Notes: generated by a model not told the origin, from the sequence alone. DNA of 44,662 nucleotides from CADEED01 sp035286365 (GCA_035286365.1 DATHJZ010000155.1:1-44662), one strand, 5' to 3'; positions 15,432-23,951 are shown, counted from the stretch's first letter. Numbers and translations: made by a program.

Positions 15432-17812
15432 CACCCGGCACCATCCTGCCGCGGCTTCGCAGCCACAGCGATGAGGAACGTAAACGCGACACCGAGCGCG
15501 ACTGTGATTCCGATGGAGCGCACGAAGGGCACCGAGGAAAATCCGAGCAGGCCGAATGATATCAGCGTGGTCGTCATCGACAGGAACACGGCGAGCACCG
15601 CCTGCTGGCTGCGGCCTTCGCGCAGGATGATGGCGTAGTCGACGCCAAGTCCCAGCACCAGCAGCAGCGACAACACATGGAACAGATTCACCGGTTCATG
15701 CAGAAATCCGAGCGTGGCCAGTGTGAGCGCGAGACCGGTCACGGCCGGCAGTGCGGTACGCACGGCGGCAGCGCTGCGATAGAACAGCAGCAGGCAGGCC
15801 AGCATCACGCCGATCACGACCAGCATCAGCCAGCTCGCGATGCGCCGGTATTCGCCGAGCACGCTGGAGATGTCCGCCACCTGGTCCACGTAGCGCACGC
15901 CGGTGACGGACTCGACCGCCGCGCGCACGGCAACGGGTGCGGTGTTGCCATCGAGCAGCACCACCGCGGCGTCGTCCGCGCCGAGCGCGCCTAACCACAG
16001 ATGGCGTACCGGGGCCGACAATGGACTCGTCGACCACAGTTCGGGAGTGAGCATCTTTCCGCGCGTCATCGCGAATTCCGCGCGTCGCGTCGCGATCACG
16101 CGCGGCGCGAAGCCGAGTTTCTGCATCACGTGCGTCAAGGCGCCATCGTCGCCGTAGACTTTCTGTTCCAGTAGTGCGCGGTCATGCGCCTGCCGCGCCA
16201 GCGAGACCAGGCTCGGGCTCACACTCAGGTGACCCTTGATGTGGCCGTCGCGCTCGAGCGCGGCGAACACCGGATCGAGCGCCTCGAGACGTTGCAGCAC
16301 GAGCTCGGGAGTGGCGGCAGTCACCAGCACGAAACGCGTGTCGAAGCCCACGCCTAACAAGGTACGCACGCGCTGCTCGGCGGCCACGAGTGCCGGCGGC
16401 GGGCGCTGCAGTGCGCGCACGTCGTCGCGCGGCGCGAGCAGCGACAGTCCCCAGATCGTCGACGCCAGCAGCAGCGCCCCCAGCGTCCAGTTCGCCGGAC
16501 GCGGCAGGATCGCCGTCGCGTGGACCCCGGCGAGGCGCCCCACCCAGCGCGGCACGGGCCGCGGCGGATGCGTGCCTTCGAGACGCAGGCGCCGGAACAG
16601 GACGCTCAAGGCATCGAGCGCGCCCGGGTAGAGCAGGATCACGATCGCGCAGGCGGTTGTGAGGCCCACCGCGGAGAACAGCGCGATTTCGCGCAGCCCG
16701 GGAATCGGCGCGACTAACAAGGTCAGGTATCCGGCGACGGTGGTCGTGCAGCCAAGGATCAACGCCGGCACGATATTGTGAGGCGTCGTCTCGCCCGAGC
16801 GCGCCGGCATGCGATTGACGAAGTAATGCAGCGCGTAGTCGACGGATACGCCGATCAGGCTGGTGCCAAATGTCAGCGTGAGGATGTGCACCTGTCCGAA
16901 CGCGAGTTGACAGGCGGTGATCGCCGCCAGCGTCGCAACAGCCAGTGTCAGGAGGGTCACCAACAGCGGCCGCAGCTGGCGGAACACGAGGATGATGAGC
17001 ACGATCACGGCGAGCAGGTCGACACCGCCGAAAGTCGCCACTTCCGCCTGCGCCTTCGATGCGGCCGCGGCCGCGTGCAGGATGACGCCGGAGCCGGCGA
17101 TCACGGCGTCGCCCGCCACAGCCGTCGCCGCGGTGCGCGCCGCATCGATAGCGGCGGTCACCCGCTCCTGCGTGTCGGTGCGATACGGATCCTGGCCGGT
17201 GGTGGCGCGCACCACGGTCCAATGCCGGCCAACGCCCTCGACCACGAGGATGTCGCCTTGGAGCCGCGCCTTGCCCGAGCCCGGCAGCGCTTCCGCGAAC
17301 GCCGCCGAGGCCAGCCCGAGCGGGTCGTCGGAGATTCCGAAAGGCCGCGTGAAGCCGAGCGGTGTGTACGCCGCGCGCAGCGCATCGCGTTCGAGCGCCG
17401 GCACGTCGTGTTCGAGTTGCTCGCGCTGGCGGGTCGACAACAGCGCCCCGCGGATCGCACGCTCGGCGCGCGCCGCGGTGATGTAACGGTCGTCCACGAC
17501 ATAGTCGACACGCGCGAACGCCCGCGACTGCGCCAGTGCGTGGGAAAATGCGAGCCCGGTCGCGCGCAAGTGTTCGCGCCCGGCCGTGCCGACGACGAAC
17601 ACCAGTTCGCGGCTGGAACGATCGGCGAATCGCTTGACCGCATCGAGCTGCACGCGGTTCTCGGCCGTCGCCGGCAGCAGCGCGAGCAGATTGGTCTCGA
17701 TGCGCAGGCGCGGCGCGATGACGCCCACGAATGCGGCTAACAAGATGACGACGCCGGCCAGCGCCAGCCAGAAACCCGTTCCGCGCCCGGATGTATGCGT
17801 GACGTCGGTCAC
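15431..17812 (-). CDS. MMPL/RND-type exporter of the APE operon
   Basis: 793 residues, GTG start, 4 nt after the LolA-like gene. Two RND halves are evident. Each has an N-terminal membrane helix, a large periplasmic domain and a 5-helix bundle (first bundle from LLAVIVLIILVFRQLRPLLV to GLTTACAIVILLYPGALDAL). The proton-relay motifs are GTSLIGVSVDYALHY in the first half and VLGLGVDYAIILREG in the second. The N-terminus is LALAGVVILLAAFVGVIAPRL. Members in APE clusters (ApeM) are thought to lift the polyene lipid from the inner membrane, handing it to the LolA-like chaperone encoded just upstream and the lipoprotein encoded just downstream. Confidence 0.92.
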   Translation of the reverse strand: MTDVTHTSGRGTGFWLALAGVVILLAAFVGVIAPRLRIETNLLALLPATAENRVQLDAVKRFADRSSRELVFVVGTAGREHLRATGLAFSHALAQSRAFARVDYVVDDRYITAARAERAIRGALLSTRQREQLEHDVPALERDALRAAYTPLGFTRPFGISDDPLGLASAAFAEALPGSGKARLQGDILVVEGVGRHWTVVRATTGQDPYRTDTQERVTAAIDAARTAATAVAGDAVIAGSGVILHAAAAASKAQAEVATFGGVDLLAVIVLIILVFRQLRPLLVTLLTLAVATLAAITACQLAFGQVHILTLTFGTSLIGVSVDYALHYFVNRMPARSGETTPHNIVPALILGCTTTVAGYLTLLVAPIPGLREIALFSAVGLTTACAIVILLYPGALDALSVLFRRLRLEGTHPPRPVPRWVGRLAGVHATAILPRPANWTLGALLLASTIWGLSLLAPRDDVRALQRPPPALVAAEQRVRTLLGVGFDTRFVLVTAATPELVLQRLEALDPVFAALERDGHIKGHLSVSPSLVSLARQAHDRALLEQKVYGDDGALTHVMQKLGFAPRVIATRRAEFAMTRGKMLTPELWSTSPLSAPVRHLWLGALGADDAAVVLLDGNTAPVAVRAAVESVTGVRYVDQVADISSVLGEYRRIASWLMLVVIGVMLACLLLFYRSAAAVRTALPAVTGLALTLATLGFLHEPVNLFHVLSLLLVLGLGVDYAIILREGRSQQAVLAVFLSMTTTLISFGLLGFSSVPFVRSIGITVALGVAFTFLIAVAAKPRQDGAG

Positions 17813-17816
17813 GGCA

Positions 17817-18479
17817 TCAGAAGCGGCGGCGTTCGTCCGCCGTCATTCCCGCCGGGTCGTACTGCACGCCCTGCAGTACGATTTCCGAGCGGTCGCCGTT
17901 GCCATCTTCGAGCACCACGCGTTCGACGCTGGCACCACCGCTCACGATCGCCTGGCGGAACACGCTGCCGAGCGCCTCGGCGCGGGGTTTGAGCCCCAGC
18001 ACCCAGCCGCCGCCGCGCGGCTCGCCGTACAACTCGAAATCGTGCGACAGCGCGTCGAGATCGAGGGCGAACAACGCAAAAAACACCCGCGAGACAACCG
18101 CCAGCGCCGGCTGCTCTGAAGCCTTGATGCTCAACGTGACGCCGCCCTCGTCGCGCTGCGTGATGCCGGATTCCGCCATCAGGAACTGCGAATCGAACGG
18201 TAGTTCGGTGTGCCACTCGATGCCGGCGTCACGCGCGAACAAAAACTTGCCGGAAGATTCCAGCGGGCGGGCGAGATCGGCCAGATACCGGCGCTGCACG
18301 AACTTGCCGCGCACCGCGCGGGCTTTTGCGAGCGACGCCGCCGTTGCGCGCGTCAATTGCGCGAGTTCGGGTGCCTTGGCGGGATGCGAAAAAACCGGAT
18401 CGGCCGCGGCGCCCGTCGTCGCGATGCCGGGTGTCGCGGCCAGCAACAAGGCTAACAACCCGCGGCGCGCGTATCTCAC
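17817..18479 (-). CDS. LolA-like periplasmic carrier of the APE operon
   Basis: 220 residues from GTG 18479, overlapping the thioesterase stop (GTGA). The signal peptide is RRGLLALLLAATPGIATTGAAA. The mature part shows LolA-family features: RGKFVQRRYLADLARPLESSGKFLFARDAGIEWHTELP (the strands that open the half-barrel), then SRVFFALFALDLDALSHDFEL and SVERVVLEDGNGDRSEIVL. It lies between thioesterase and MMPL genes, the position of ApeL. It probably shuttles the amphipathic aryl polyene lipid across the periplasm. An extended frame upstream to 18635 lies inside the thioesterase gene and was not used. Confidence 0.87.
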   Translation of the reverse strand: MRYARRGLLALLLAATPGIATTGAAADPVFSHPAKAPELAQLTRATAASLAKARAVRGKFVQRRYLADLARPLESSGKFLFARDAGIEWHTELPFDSQFLMAESGITQRDEGGVTLSIKASEQPALAVVSRVFFALFALDLDALSHDFELYGEPRGGGWVLGLKPRAEALGSVFRQAIVSGGASVERVVLEDGNGDRSEIVLQGVQYDPAGMTADERRRF

Positions 18480-18898
18480 TCCACCCCCAGGCGTTGAAAG
18501 ATGATCCCGGGCGAGCGCAGGCACATCTCGTGCGTCTTGAGATCGACCGCGACCTGGATGCTGGTGCCCTTGCACACCCGCAGGCCGCTGACCGAGTCCG
18601 TGACCAGGTAGTCGATGCGCAGCCGGTACTCCCACTCGCGCAAGCTGGCCTTGATGGCGAGCTTTTCCGCGAAGCGTGCGGCCTTCACGTAACGCATGTG
18701 CAGGTCGATCACCGGCCAGGAATAGCCGGACAGCGCCATCTGGTCGTAGTTGTAGTTGAAGGTTTCGAGCAGCGCACAGCGCGCAATCTCGAAATACTTG
18801 GCGTAGTTGCCGTGCCAGACGATGCCCACGGGATCGAGATCGTGGAACGGCACCTGGACGGTCACGCTGTGAGTCTTGAGTTCGTTGTTAGACGTCAT
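18476..18898 (-). CDS. apeK: Acyl-ACP thioesterase, ApeK-like (4-HBT hotdog)
   Basis: 140 residues from ATG 18898, overlapping the glycosyltransferase stop (ATGA). The signature VPFHDLDPVGIVWHGNYAKYFEIAR with catalytic Asp (D in HDLDPVGIVWHGNY) identifies the YbgC/4-hydroxybenzoyl-CoA thioesterase family. LHMRYVKAARFAEKLAIKA and GTSIQVAVDLKT follow. In APE clusters this protein hydrolyses stalled or finished acyl-ACP. The longer in-frame extension to 19219 is within the glycosyltransferase gene and lacks any thioesterase motif. Confidence 0.9.
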   Translation of the reverse strand: MTSNNELKTHSVTVQVPFHDLDPVGIVWHGNYAKYFEIARCALLETFNYNYDQMALSGYSWPVIDLHMRYVKAARFAEKLAIKASLREWEYRLRIDYLVTDSVSGLRVCKGTSIQVAVDLKTHEMCLRSPGIIFQRLGVE

Positions 18899-19635
18899 GA
18901 ACGGAGATTTCGCGCGAGCAGCACTGGCAGCCGCCACAGCATGCCGAAGAACAGCCGGGTATGCATCCACGAGATGCGCACGTTGTCGCGCCACATCTTG
19001 AAGTGCGAGACGCCGTCGATGGGATAAGTGACCTGCGTGGGCATCGACACCACGGGCATGCCGGCCCAGACCGCGCGCACCAGGATCTCGGGATCGAACT
19101 CCATGCGGCTGCCGAAACTCGCTCGCTGCGCGAGGTCGACGATGGCCGCAAGTGGATAGACGCGAAAACCGCACATGGCGTCCTCGATGCGCGTCGACAG
19201 GGTGTTGATGCGCACCCACAGCGTAGTCAACTTGCGGCCGATGCGGCGCGCGGCGGGCGCGCTCGCATCGAACACCGGCACGCCGGTGATGATCGCCGTG
19301 GGGTTGCCTGCCGCGAGCGCCGCCATGCGCGGAACCGCCGCGAACTCGTGTTGTCCGTCGGCATCGATCTGCAGGGCGTGCGTGCAGCCGGCGAGATGTG
19401 CGGCCTTGAAGCCGGTGAGCACCGCGATGCCCTTGCCGCGGTTCACCGGGCAGCGGATCAACGTGAGCCAGCCGGATTCGTGCGCCGCGATTTCATCGAG
19501 CACCGGCGCGCAGCGCGCGTCGCTGCCGTCATCGACGAGCCAGCATTCGTAGCCGTGGATTTTGAGGGCCGCAACGGTGTGACGAATCGCGTGCTCGTGA
19601 TTAAAGAACGGAACGATCAGTCCCAGACGCATCAT
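18895..19635 (-). CDS. GT2-family glycosyltransferase of the APE operon (ApeJ glycosyltransferase part)
   Basis: 246 residues. GT-A fold motifs: LIVPFFNHEHAI, LVDDGSDARC (nucleotide-sugar aspartates), NRGKGIAVLTGF, LQIDADGQHEF (DxD-type) and MCGFRVYP. In many APE clusters this domain is fused to an LpxL-like acyltransferase. Here it stands alone, and the acyltransferase is a separate gene at 25556-26452. It probably transfers a sugar to the aryl polyene or its lipid carrier; the donor is unknown. It overlaps the preceding ApeI-like gene by 35 nt and the thioesterase gene by 4 nt. Confidence 0.88.
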   Translation of the reverse strand: MMRLGLIVPFFNHEHAIRHTVAALKIHGYECWLVDDGSDARCAPVLDEIAAHESGWLTLIRCPVNRGKGIAVLTGFKAAHLAGCTHALQIDADGQHEFAAVPRMAALAAGNPTAIITGVPVFDASAPAARRIGRKLTTLWVRINTLSTRIEDAMCGFRVYPLAAIVDLAQRASFGSRMEFDPEILVRAVWAGMPVVSMPTQVTYPIDGVSHFKMWRDNVRISWMHTRLFFGMLWRLPVLLARNLRS

Positions 19636-19999
19636 CCGCGAATTCTATGCGTCCGGTCGCGCAGGCAGTACCGCGTCGCAAATAGGTGAACGCGACGCTT
19701 GAGCCGCCGGGCGCGCGCGTGAGATCGAGCGTGAGCTCGACCGGCGGCTGCACGATGGCGAGAAATTTGAGCGCTCGCAGCGCCAGAAAATGCGGCGGCA
19801 GCGCGAACTCGGCGCGCGCGATGCGCACCGCCCAATCGACCTGCGCGACCGCGGGCAGGATGGGCAAGCCTGGAAAATGACCGTCGAAGGCGGCGAGCTC
19901 GGGCGTTACGGCGAGCGCGATGCTGGCGAGCTCGTTACCGTCAACGGTTGCGCGCGTGCGCCGCGTTATCGTTGGTAACGGGGCGGGCGGCGGCGTCAC
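19601..19999 (-). CDS. apeI: ApeI-like hotdog dehydratase
   Basis: 132 residues. The core motif FDGHFPGLPILPAVAQVDWAV carries the catalytic-type His of FabA/FabZ/ApeI hotdog proteins, followed by LRALKFLAIVQPPVELTLDL. It sits between the ACP gene (4-nt overlap) and the glycosyltransferase, which is the ApeI position. It is likely the partner of an ApeP-type subunit in polyene dehydration. A second GHFP protein at 25257-25559 makes the pairing ambiguous. Confidence 0.83.
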   Translation of the reverse strand: MTPPPAPLPTITRRTRATVDGNELASIALAVTPELAAFDGHFPGLPILPAVAQVDWAVRIARAEFALPPHFLALRALKFLAIVQPPVELTLDLTRAPGGSSVAFTYLRRGTACATGRIEFADDASGTDRSVL

Positions 20000-20259
20000 G
20001 CCGCGGCGGGCTTGTTCTGGACGAGCGCGTGAATGGCGTTGACGGCGTCGCCGACCGTGCGCACGTGGCGGAACTGGTCGGGCTGGATCTTGCGGCCGGT
20101 CAATTCCTTGAGGCGCAGGATCAGATCGATGGTGTCGATGCTGTCGATCTCCAGATCGTTATAGAGATGAGCTTCGAGGGTGACCTGCGAAGGCTCGATC
20201 TCAAACAGCTCGTGCAGCACCTTGCGCAGCTGCTCGAATATTTCTTGTGTTGATTGCAC
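19996..20259 (-). CDS. Acyl carrier protein 1 of the APE cluster
   Basis: 87 residues from GTG 20259. Phosphopantetheine site S40 in LEIDSIDTIDLILRLKE. The acidic four-helix ACP pattern is clear (EIFEQLRKVLHELFEIEP, FRHVRTVGDAVNAIHALV). It carries either the starter or the growing aryl polyene chain. One of two ACPs in the cluster, as in other APE systems (ApeE/ApeF); which is which cannot be told here. It is co-transcribed with the ApeI-like gene and lies 26 nt downstream of the acyltransferase. Confidence 0.9.
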   Translation of the reverse strand: MQSTQEIFEQLRKVLHELFEIEPSQVTLEAHLYNDLEIDSIDTIDLILRLKELTGRKIQPDQFRHVRTVGDAVNAIHALVQNKPAAA

Positions 20260-20285
20260 GATCCCATCCCTACCGACGGCGCAAA

Positions 20286-21146
20286 TTATATCGAATCGTC
20301 GCGCCGCGTCAGCTTTTGAGCCGTGTTTCCTGTCGCAATTTCCGCTTGCTGTCGCGCGACGTTGTCTTCAAACCACTGCGCGAGCGCCTGGGTGAGATGC
20401 CGGGCGGCGAGCGAATGGGCCTCGCCGGAGGCGAGAAACGCAGTAATCGGGATGGGTTCACCCACTGTGACTACAAAATGGGCGGTCCGCGAAGGGACCC
20501 GAAACCACGCATTTCCCTTGAATAACGTGATGGGGTTGCAGGTGATGGTCACCGGGCGCAGCGGTACGCGGGCGGCGAGGGCAATCTGGGCCGCGCCGCG
20601 CTGGAAATTGAACGTTTCCCCAGGCTTCGTTCGGGTGCCCTCCGGGAACACCATCAGCGACCGGCCGGCGCCGAGCGCAGCCTCGCAGGCCGCGATCAGT
20701 CCTTCGCCCGTGGCATTGCTGATGTAGCCGGCCCAATACACCGGCCAGCGCAGGAACACATTGCGCCACAACGCCTGTTTCACGATGCAGTCCACTTCGG
20801 GCATGAGCCCGACCAGGATCACGACGTCGATGAGCGTGGGGTGATTGGCAACGACGAACTGGCCGCGCGCCGCGAGCCGTTCCCGGCCGTGCACCTCGCA
20901 GCTGATCACGCCCAGTGTCGTCATGAGCCGCAGGAACAGCCGCATGCAAAGCGATACGGCTCGCTGCACACGCGCTATTCCGCGCCTTCGGTCAGTAGTC
21001 GACAGCCGCAGGATGGGCCACACCGTGAAACCCAGCAGCACTGCGCCGAGCCCGAAACAGACGAACGACAAGCCGGTGCCGAAGATGCGCCAGATCCGAT
21101 TCGCGGTCCCGCTCGGCGGCAGACGCGTGTCGGCGGACTCATTCAA
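20286..21146 (-). CDS. PlsC-like lysophospholipid acyltransferase of the APE operon (ApeD-like)
   Basis: 286 residues, apparent TTG start at 21146 that overlaps the chorismatase stop by 8 nt, with GAGGGA upstream. An N-terminal membrane helix (LSFVCFGLGAVLLGFTVWPIL) precedes LPLAT motifs: VVANHPTLIDVV (a proline-containing variant of the HxxxxD box) and VFPEGTRTKPGETFNFQRGA. It is probably anchored in the inner membrane and transfers an acyl group while the aryl polyene lipid is assembled. Distinct from the plsC near glyS. Confidence 0.85.
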   Translation of the reverse strand: MNESADTRLPPSGTANRIWRIFGTGLSFVCFGLGAVLLGFTVWPILRLSTTDRRRGIARVQRAVSLCMRLFLRLMTTLGVISCEVHGRERLAARGQFVVANHPTLIDVVILVGLMPEVDCIVKQALWRNVFLRWPVYWAGYISNATGEGLIAACEAALGAGRSLMVFPEGTRTKPGETFNFQRGAAQIALAARVPLRPVTITCNPITLFKGNAWFRVPSRTAHFVVTVGEPIPITAFLASGEAHSLAARHLTQALAQWFEDNVARQQAEIATGNTAQKLTRRDDSI

Positions 21147-22104
21147 GAGCGTACGTTCCCTCGATTTCCACCAGCAATTCGCGCCGGCAGATATCCGCGC
21201 GCAACACCAGCGGTTCGGCTTCCACCGCGAACAGCTGACGGATCCGGGGCATCAATCGCGCGTAATCCTCGCTATTGCGCAGGTACACCTTGAGCGATTC
21301 GAGCCGTACACGGGAGGCGCGCGCGCCGCGCGCGTCGGCCTTCATGGCGCTCGCGACCAGGGCTTCGAAATTGCGCGCGGTTTCTTCCAACTGCGCCTCC
21401 GGATCGCCGATGTGCAGACTCTCGTGGCCCACGATGCTGGCCGTACCCGAGACCAGCAGCTGGGCGCCGCAGCCGTTCGGCACCAGCGCGGCGCGCGCGA
21501 ACATCGGGCTGCGCAGACCGTAGCGCGGCGGATACAGGGAAGCGCTCATCTGCCGTGGGTTTTCGATCTGCGTTCCCGGCTTCCGCCCGGCCAGGCAACA
21601 CAACACGAATCCGCCCGTTTCACTGCCGAGCGCGCTGGCGGCCGGCAGGTTCTGCTCGATGCCGCTCGAGAGGCCCACGGCGCTGTAACGGCCGGCGTTG
21701 AAGCGGCGGTAACGCTCGGCTTCGCCAACGCCGCCGGTGATGTCGACCAGGTAGTTCCAGGCGCGCAACCAGTACGGATAACCTCGGCTGCGCATCAGGT
21801 GGTCGAGGCGCAGGTAGCTGGAACGAGTCAATCGTTCGACATCGCCGCAGCGTTCGCCTGGCACAACCAGGCTCGCGAACAGGTAATCGCCATCCTGCGC
21901 GTAGCTGAATTCGCCGAACGTGCCCGTTTCGACCGGGGCATCGGTGCTCCAGCGCTCGACCCGCCGGTCGCCACCGAGCAACGGCAGCGCCACCGGAATG
22001 TGGCGCGGATCGCGGTCGGTGCTGCCATCGGTTCCGAACTGAAATTCCGCCAGCGTGCGGCGGTTTTCGGGCTCTTCTGCGAATGAATGATGTACGTGCA
22101 GCAA
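21139..22104 (-). CDS. Chorismatase, XanB2-like (hydroxybenzoate synthase)
   Basis: 321 residues from an apparent TTG at 22104; no in-frame ATG occurs near the N-terminus, so the start is uncertain. Features of the XanB2/FkbO/Hyg5 chorismatase family: FGEFSYAQDGDYLFASLVV, RGYPYWLRAWNYLVDITGG, GEAERYRRFNAGRYSAVG (about residues 127-144, the family's E-x-YxxF-xx-GR block), LPAASALGSETGGFVLCCLAG, QMSASLYPPRYGLRSPMFARA, and a C-terminal SLKVYLRNSEDYARLMPRI. These enzymes remove pyruvate from chorismate, giving hydroxybenzoate or dihydrodiol products. Leading the minus operon, it would supply the aromatic starter for the aryl polyene, as XanB2 does for xanthomonadin. The product isomer (3- or 4-hydroxybenzoate) cannot be read here. 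Confidence 0.85.
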   Translation of the reverse strand: MLHVHHSFAEEPENRRTLAEFQFGTDGSTDRDPRHIPVALPLLGGDRRVERWSTDAPVETGTFGEFSYAQDGDYLFASLVVPGERCGDVERLTRSSYLRLDHLMRSRGYPYWLRAWNYLVDITGGVGEAERYRRFNAGRYSAVGLSSGIEQNLPAASALGSETGGFVLCCLAGRKPGTQIENPRQMSASLYPPRYGLRSPMFARAALVPNGCGAQLLVSGTASIVGHESLHIGDPEAQLEETARNFEALVASAMKADARGARASRVRLESLKVYLRNSEDYARLMPRIRQLFAVEAEPLVLRADICRRELLVEIEGTYALE

Positions 22105-22141
22105 AGTCTAGAGTCCCAAAACTGCACAGTCAGGAAGGTTC

Positions 22142-22963
22142 ATGCGATCATTCGCGCCCGTCTGTTCCGGTGGAAATTTGATGATGTCCGAGCCCAGCGG
22201 CAGCGCGTCCGGTACCCCGCGCATCGCCCCTCATCCCCTGCTGAAAAGCTATTACGCGGATGAGCCGGGCCGCAAGCGCCGCGTGAACGAGATGTTCGAC
22301 GTTTCGGCACCTCACTATGACTGGATTACGGGCGCGATGTCGTTCGGCACCGGTCGCTGGTATCGCGGCGACGTGTTGAAGCGCCACGGCGTCACCACCG
22401 GTACGAAGCTGCTGGACGTGGGATCGGGTACCGGCGTCATTGCCGCGCTTGCCCAGGAAATGGTCGGCGGCACGGGAGTTGTCGTTGCGGTCGACCCCAG
22501 CGAGGGCATGCTGGCCGAAGCGAAAAAGGCTGGCGTGCGCGATACGCGCGTCGGGCGCGGTGAGCAGCTGCCGGTGGGCGATGCCGAGTTCGACATCCTC
22601 ACCATGGGATACGCGTTGCGCCACGTCGAGGATCTGGTGGTCACGTTCCGTGAGTATCTGCGCGCGCTCAAGCCGGGCGGCAAAGTGCTGCTGCTCGAGA
22701 TCACGCGGCCAGAAGGGCGCGTCCAGTACCAGATGGTGAAGTTCTACCTCAAGCACGTCGTGCCCGCCGTGACCCGGCTGGTGCGGCGCTCGCCCGAAGC
22801 CGAGAAACTCATGCGTTACTACTGGGACACCATCGAGGCCTGCGTGCCGCCGGCCGAGATTCTGGCGGCGCTCGAGACCGCCGGTTTCACGGACGTGAAA
22901 CGACACGTCCTCAACGGAATGTTCAGCGAGTACTCTGCCAGCAAGAGCGGGGCAGCCGCGTGA
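22142..22963 (+). CDS. UbiE-like SAM-dependent methyltransferase of the APE cluster
   Basis: 273 residues; AGGAAGG 4 nt before the ATG supports this start, although a later M (residue 14) is possible. Class I methyltransferase motifs: LLDVGSGTGVIAALAQ (motif I), VVAVDPSEGMLAEAKK (post-I), EFDILTMGYALRHVEDL (motif II) and LKPGGKVLLLEITRPEG (motif III). FDVSAPHYDWITGAMSFGTGRWYR resembles UbiE/COQ5 N-termini. It leads the plus operon and is coupled to the ACP gene. It most likely O- or C-methylates the aryl head group; a ubiquinone/menaquinone role is less likely given the position. Its start is only 37 bp from the divergent chorismatase start. Confidence 0.88.
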   Translation: MRSFAPVCSGGNLMMSEPSGSASGTPRIAPHPLLKSYYADEPGRKRRVNEMFDVSAPHYDWITGAMSFGTGRWYRGDVLKRHGVTTGTKLLDVGSGTGVIAALAQEMVGGTGVVVAVDPSEGMLAEAKKAGVRDTRVGRGEQLPVGDAEFDILTMGYALRHVEDLVVTFREYLRALKPGGKVLLLEITRPEGRVQYQMVKFYLKHVVPAVTRLVRRSPEAEKLMRYYWDTIEACVPPAEILAALETAGFTDVKRHVLNGMFSEYSASKSGAAA

Positions 22964-23238
22964 GCACACTAACTACCGACGAGCGCCAGATGGCCGAGGT
23001 GATCGTCACGGCGCTCAATCTCGAGCACATACAGGCCGACACCGTCGATCCGGCCATGCCGCTATTCGGGCAGGGCAGTCCCGGCTGGGGGCTCGATTCC
23101 ATCGACGCGCTCGAGATCGTGCTGGCCATCCAGCAGAAATACGGGGTCGAGCTCAAGGCGGATGACGCCTCGGTGACGAAGGCGTTCGCTTCCCTGAGCG
23201 CGTTGACCCGCCTCGTGGCCGAACGCCGCGCGGCCTGA
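22960..23238 (+). CDS. Acyl carrier protein 2 of the APE cluster
   Basis: 92 residues from GTG 22960, overlapping the methyltransferase stop (GTGA). Phosphopantetheine site S47 in WGLDSIDALEIVLAIQQKYGVEL. It is the second ACP of the cluster and lies upstream of the aryl-ACP ligase, so it is a good candidate for the starter-loading ACP. A REPIN-like inverted repeat begins 2 nt after its stop. Confidence 0.9.
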   Translation: MSTLTTDERQMAEVIVTALNLEHIQADTVDPAMPLFGQGSPGWGLDSIDALEIVLAIQQKYGVELKADDASVTKAFASLSALTRLVAERRAA

Positions 23239-23240
23239 TC

Positions 23241-23313
23241 GGAGACAGATTTATTTATTGACGATAGCGGCGATCATGGCCGTCGAACCATGGCAATAAA
23301 TAAATCTGTCCCC
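23241..23313. repeat. REPIN-like inverted repeat inside the APE operon
   Basis: Left arm GGAGACAGATTTATTTATTG (23241-23260) and right arm 23294-23313 are inverted copies with one mismatch over 20 bp, 33 nt apart. The spacer holds a smaller CATGG/CCATG hairpin. The AT-rich arms contrast with the GC-rich surroundings. The GGGGACAGATTTAT-type end is characteristic of REP/REPIN elements mobilised by RAYT transposases, known to me from many gammaproteobacteria. No transposase gene is in the window. It fills the whole 83-bp gap between ACP 2 and the membrane-protein gene. Confidence 0.8.
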
Positions 23314-23321
23314 CTTTCCGC

Positions 23322-23951
23322 GTGAAGCCTCCCGCGCGCGCCCTGATTGTCGCGCTGTCCTTTGTGGCGAGTTCCGTGCTCATCCATGTCGCGGTCATGG
23401 GTGCCAGGCCCTGGCTCGAATGGCTGGCGCTCGCCTCCCTGGTATTCGTACCCTTCAGCCTGCCGCTGATCGCGCTGCGCTTCCGCGCCTGGATGGCGTT
23501 CGTTTTTGTCTGCGCGAGCCTGTGGTTGCTCGTGCAGTACGGTGGCGGCCGCCCCCTGCTCTATCTACCGTCGATACTCATCCCGGCCGCGCTCGCCTGG
23601 TTTTTCGGGCGCACGCTGCGCGCGGGGCGCCAGCCGTTGATCACCGCCGTGGCGCTGGCCGCGCGGCCGGCGACGCCCGACTACCTGCTCGCGTACTCGC
23701 GGCATCTGACCGAATTGTGGACCGGGATCTTCATCGCCATGACGCTTTGGGATCTCGCGCTCGCGCTGTTCGCGCCGCGCTCGGCGTGGAGTTTCATGGC
23801 CAACGGCGCCAACTATCTCGTGATCGGCGCCGCGGTGACATTCGAATACCTGTTCCGCCGCTGGCGCTTTCGCGACTACGAGCACCCGGGGTTCGCCGAG
23901 TACCTGAAGATCGTGGTCAGCGCCGATCCGCGCCGGATGCGCGGGCCATGA
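23322..23951 (+). CDS. COG4648-type inner-membrane protein of the APE cluster (ApeG-like)
   Basis: 209 residues from GTG 23322; no clear ribosome-binding site because the REPIN-like repeat ends 8 nt upstream. Several membrane helices are evident: ALIVALSFVASSVLIHVAVM, LEWLALASLVFVPFSLPLIAL, MAFVFVCASLWLLVQY, LLYLPSILIPAALAWFF, ELWTGIFIAMTLWDLALALF and ANYLVIGAAVTFEYLF. The soluble motif YLLAYSRHLTELW is typical of COG4648. The tail is RRWRFRDYEHPGFAEYLKIV. Family members are found in APE clusters next to the ligase (ApeG position); function unknown, perhaps a scaffold for the membrane-bound synthase. Its stop overlaps the ligase start (ATGA). Confidence 0.83.
   Translation: MKPPARALIVALSFVASSVLIHVAVMGARPWLEWLALASLVFVPFSLPLIALRFRAWMAFVFVCASLWLLVQYGGGRPLLYLPSILIPAALAWFFGRTLRAGRQPLITAVALAARPATPDYLLAYSRHLTELWTGIFIAMTLWDLALALFAPRSAWSFMANGANYLVIGAAVTFEYLFRRWRFRDYEHPGFAEYLKIVVSADPRRMRGP

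Noticed and set aside
20845..22086. 413-codon plus-strand frame over the chorismatase and acyltransferase
   Set aside because: Antisense to two genes with family motifs; no ribosome-binding site or domain.
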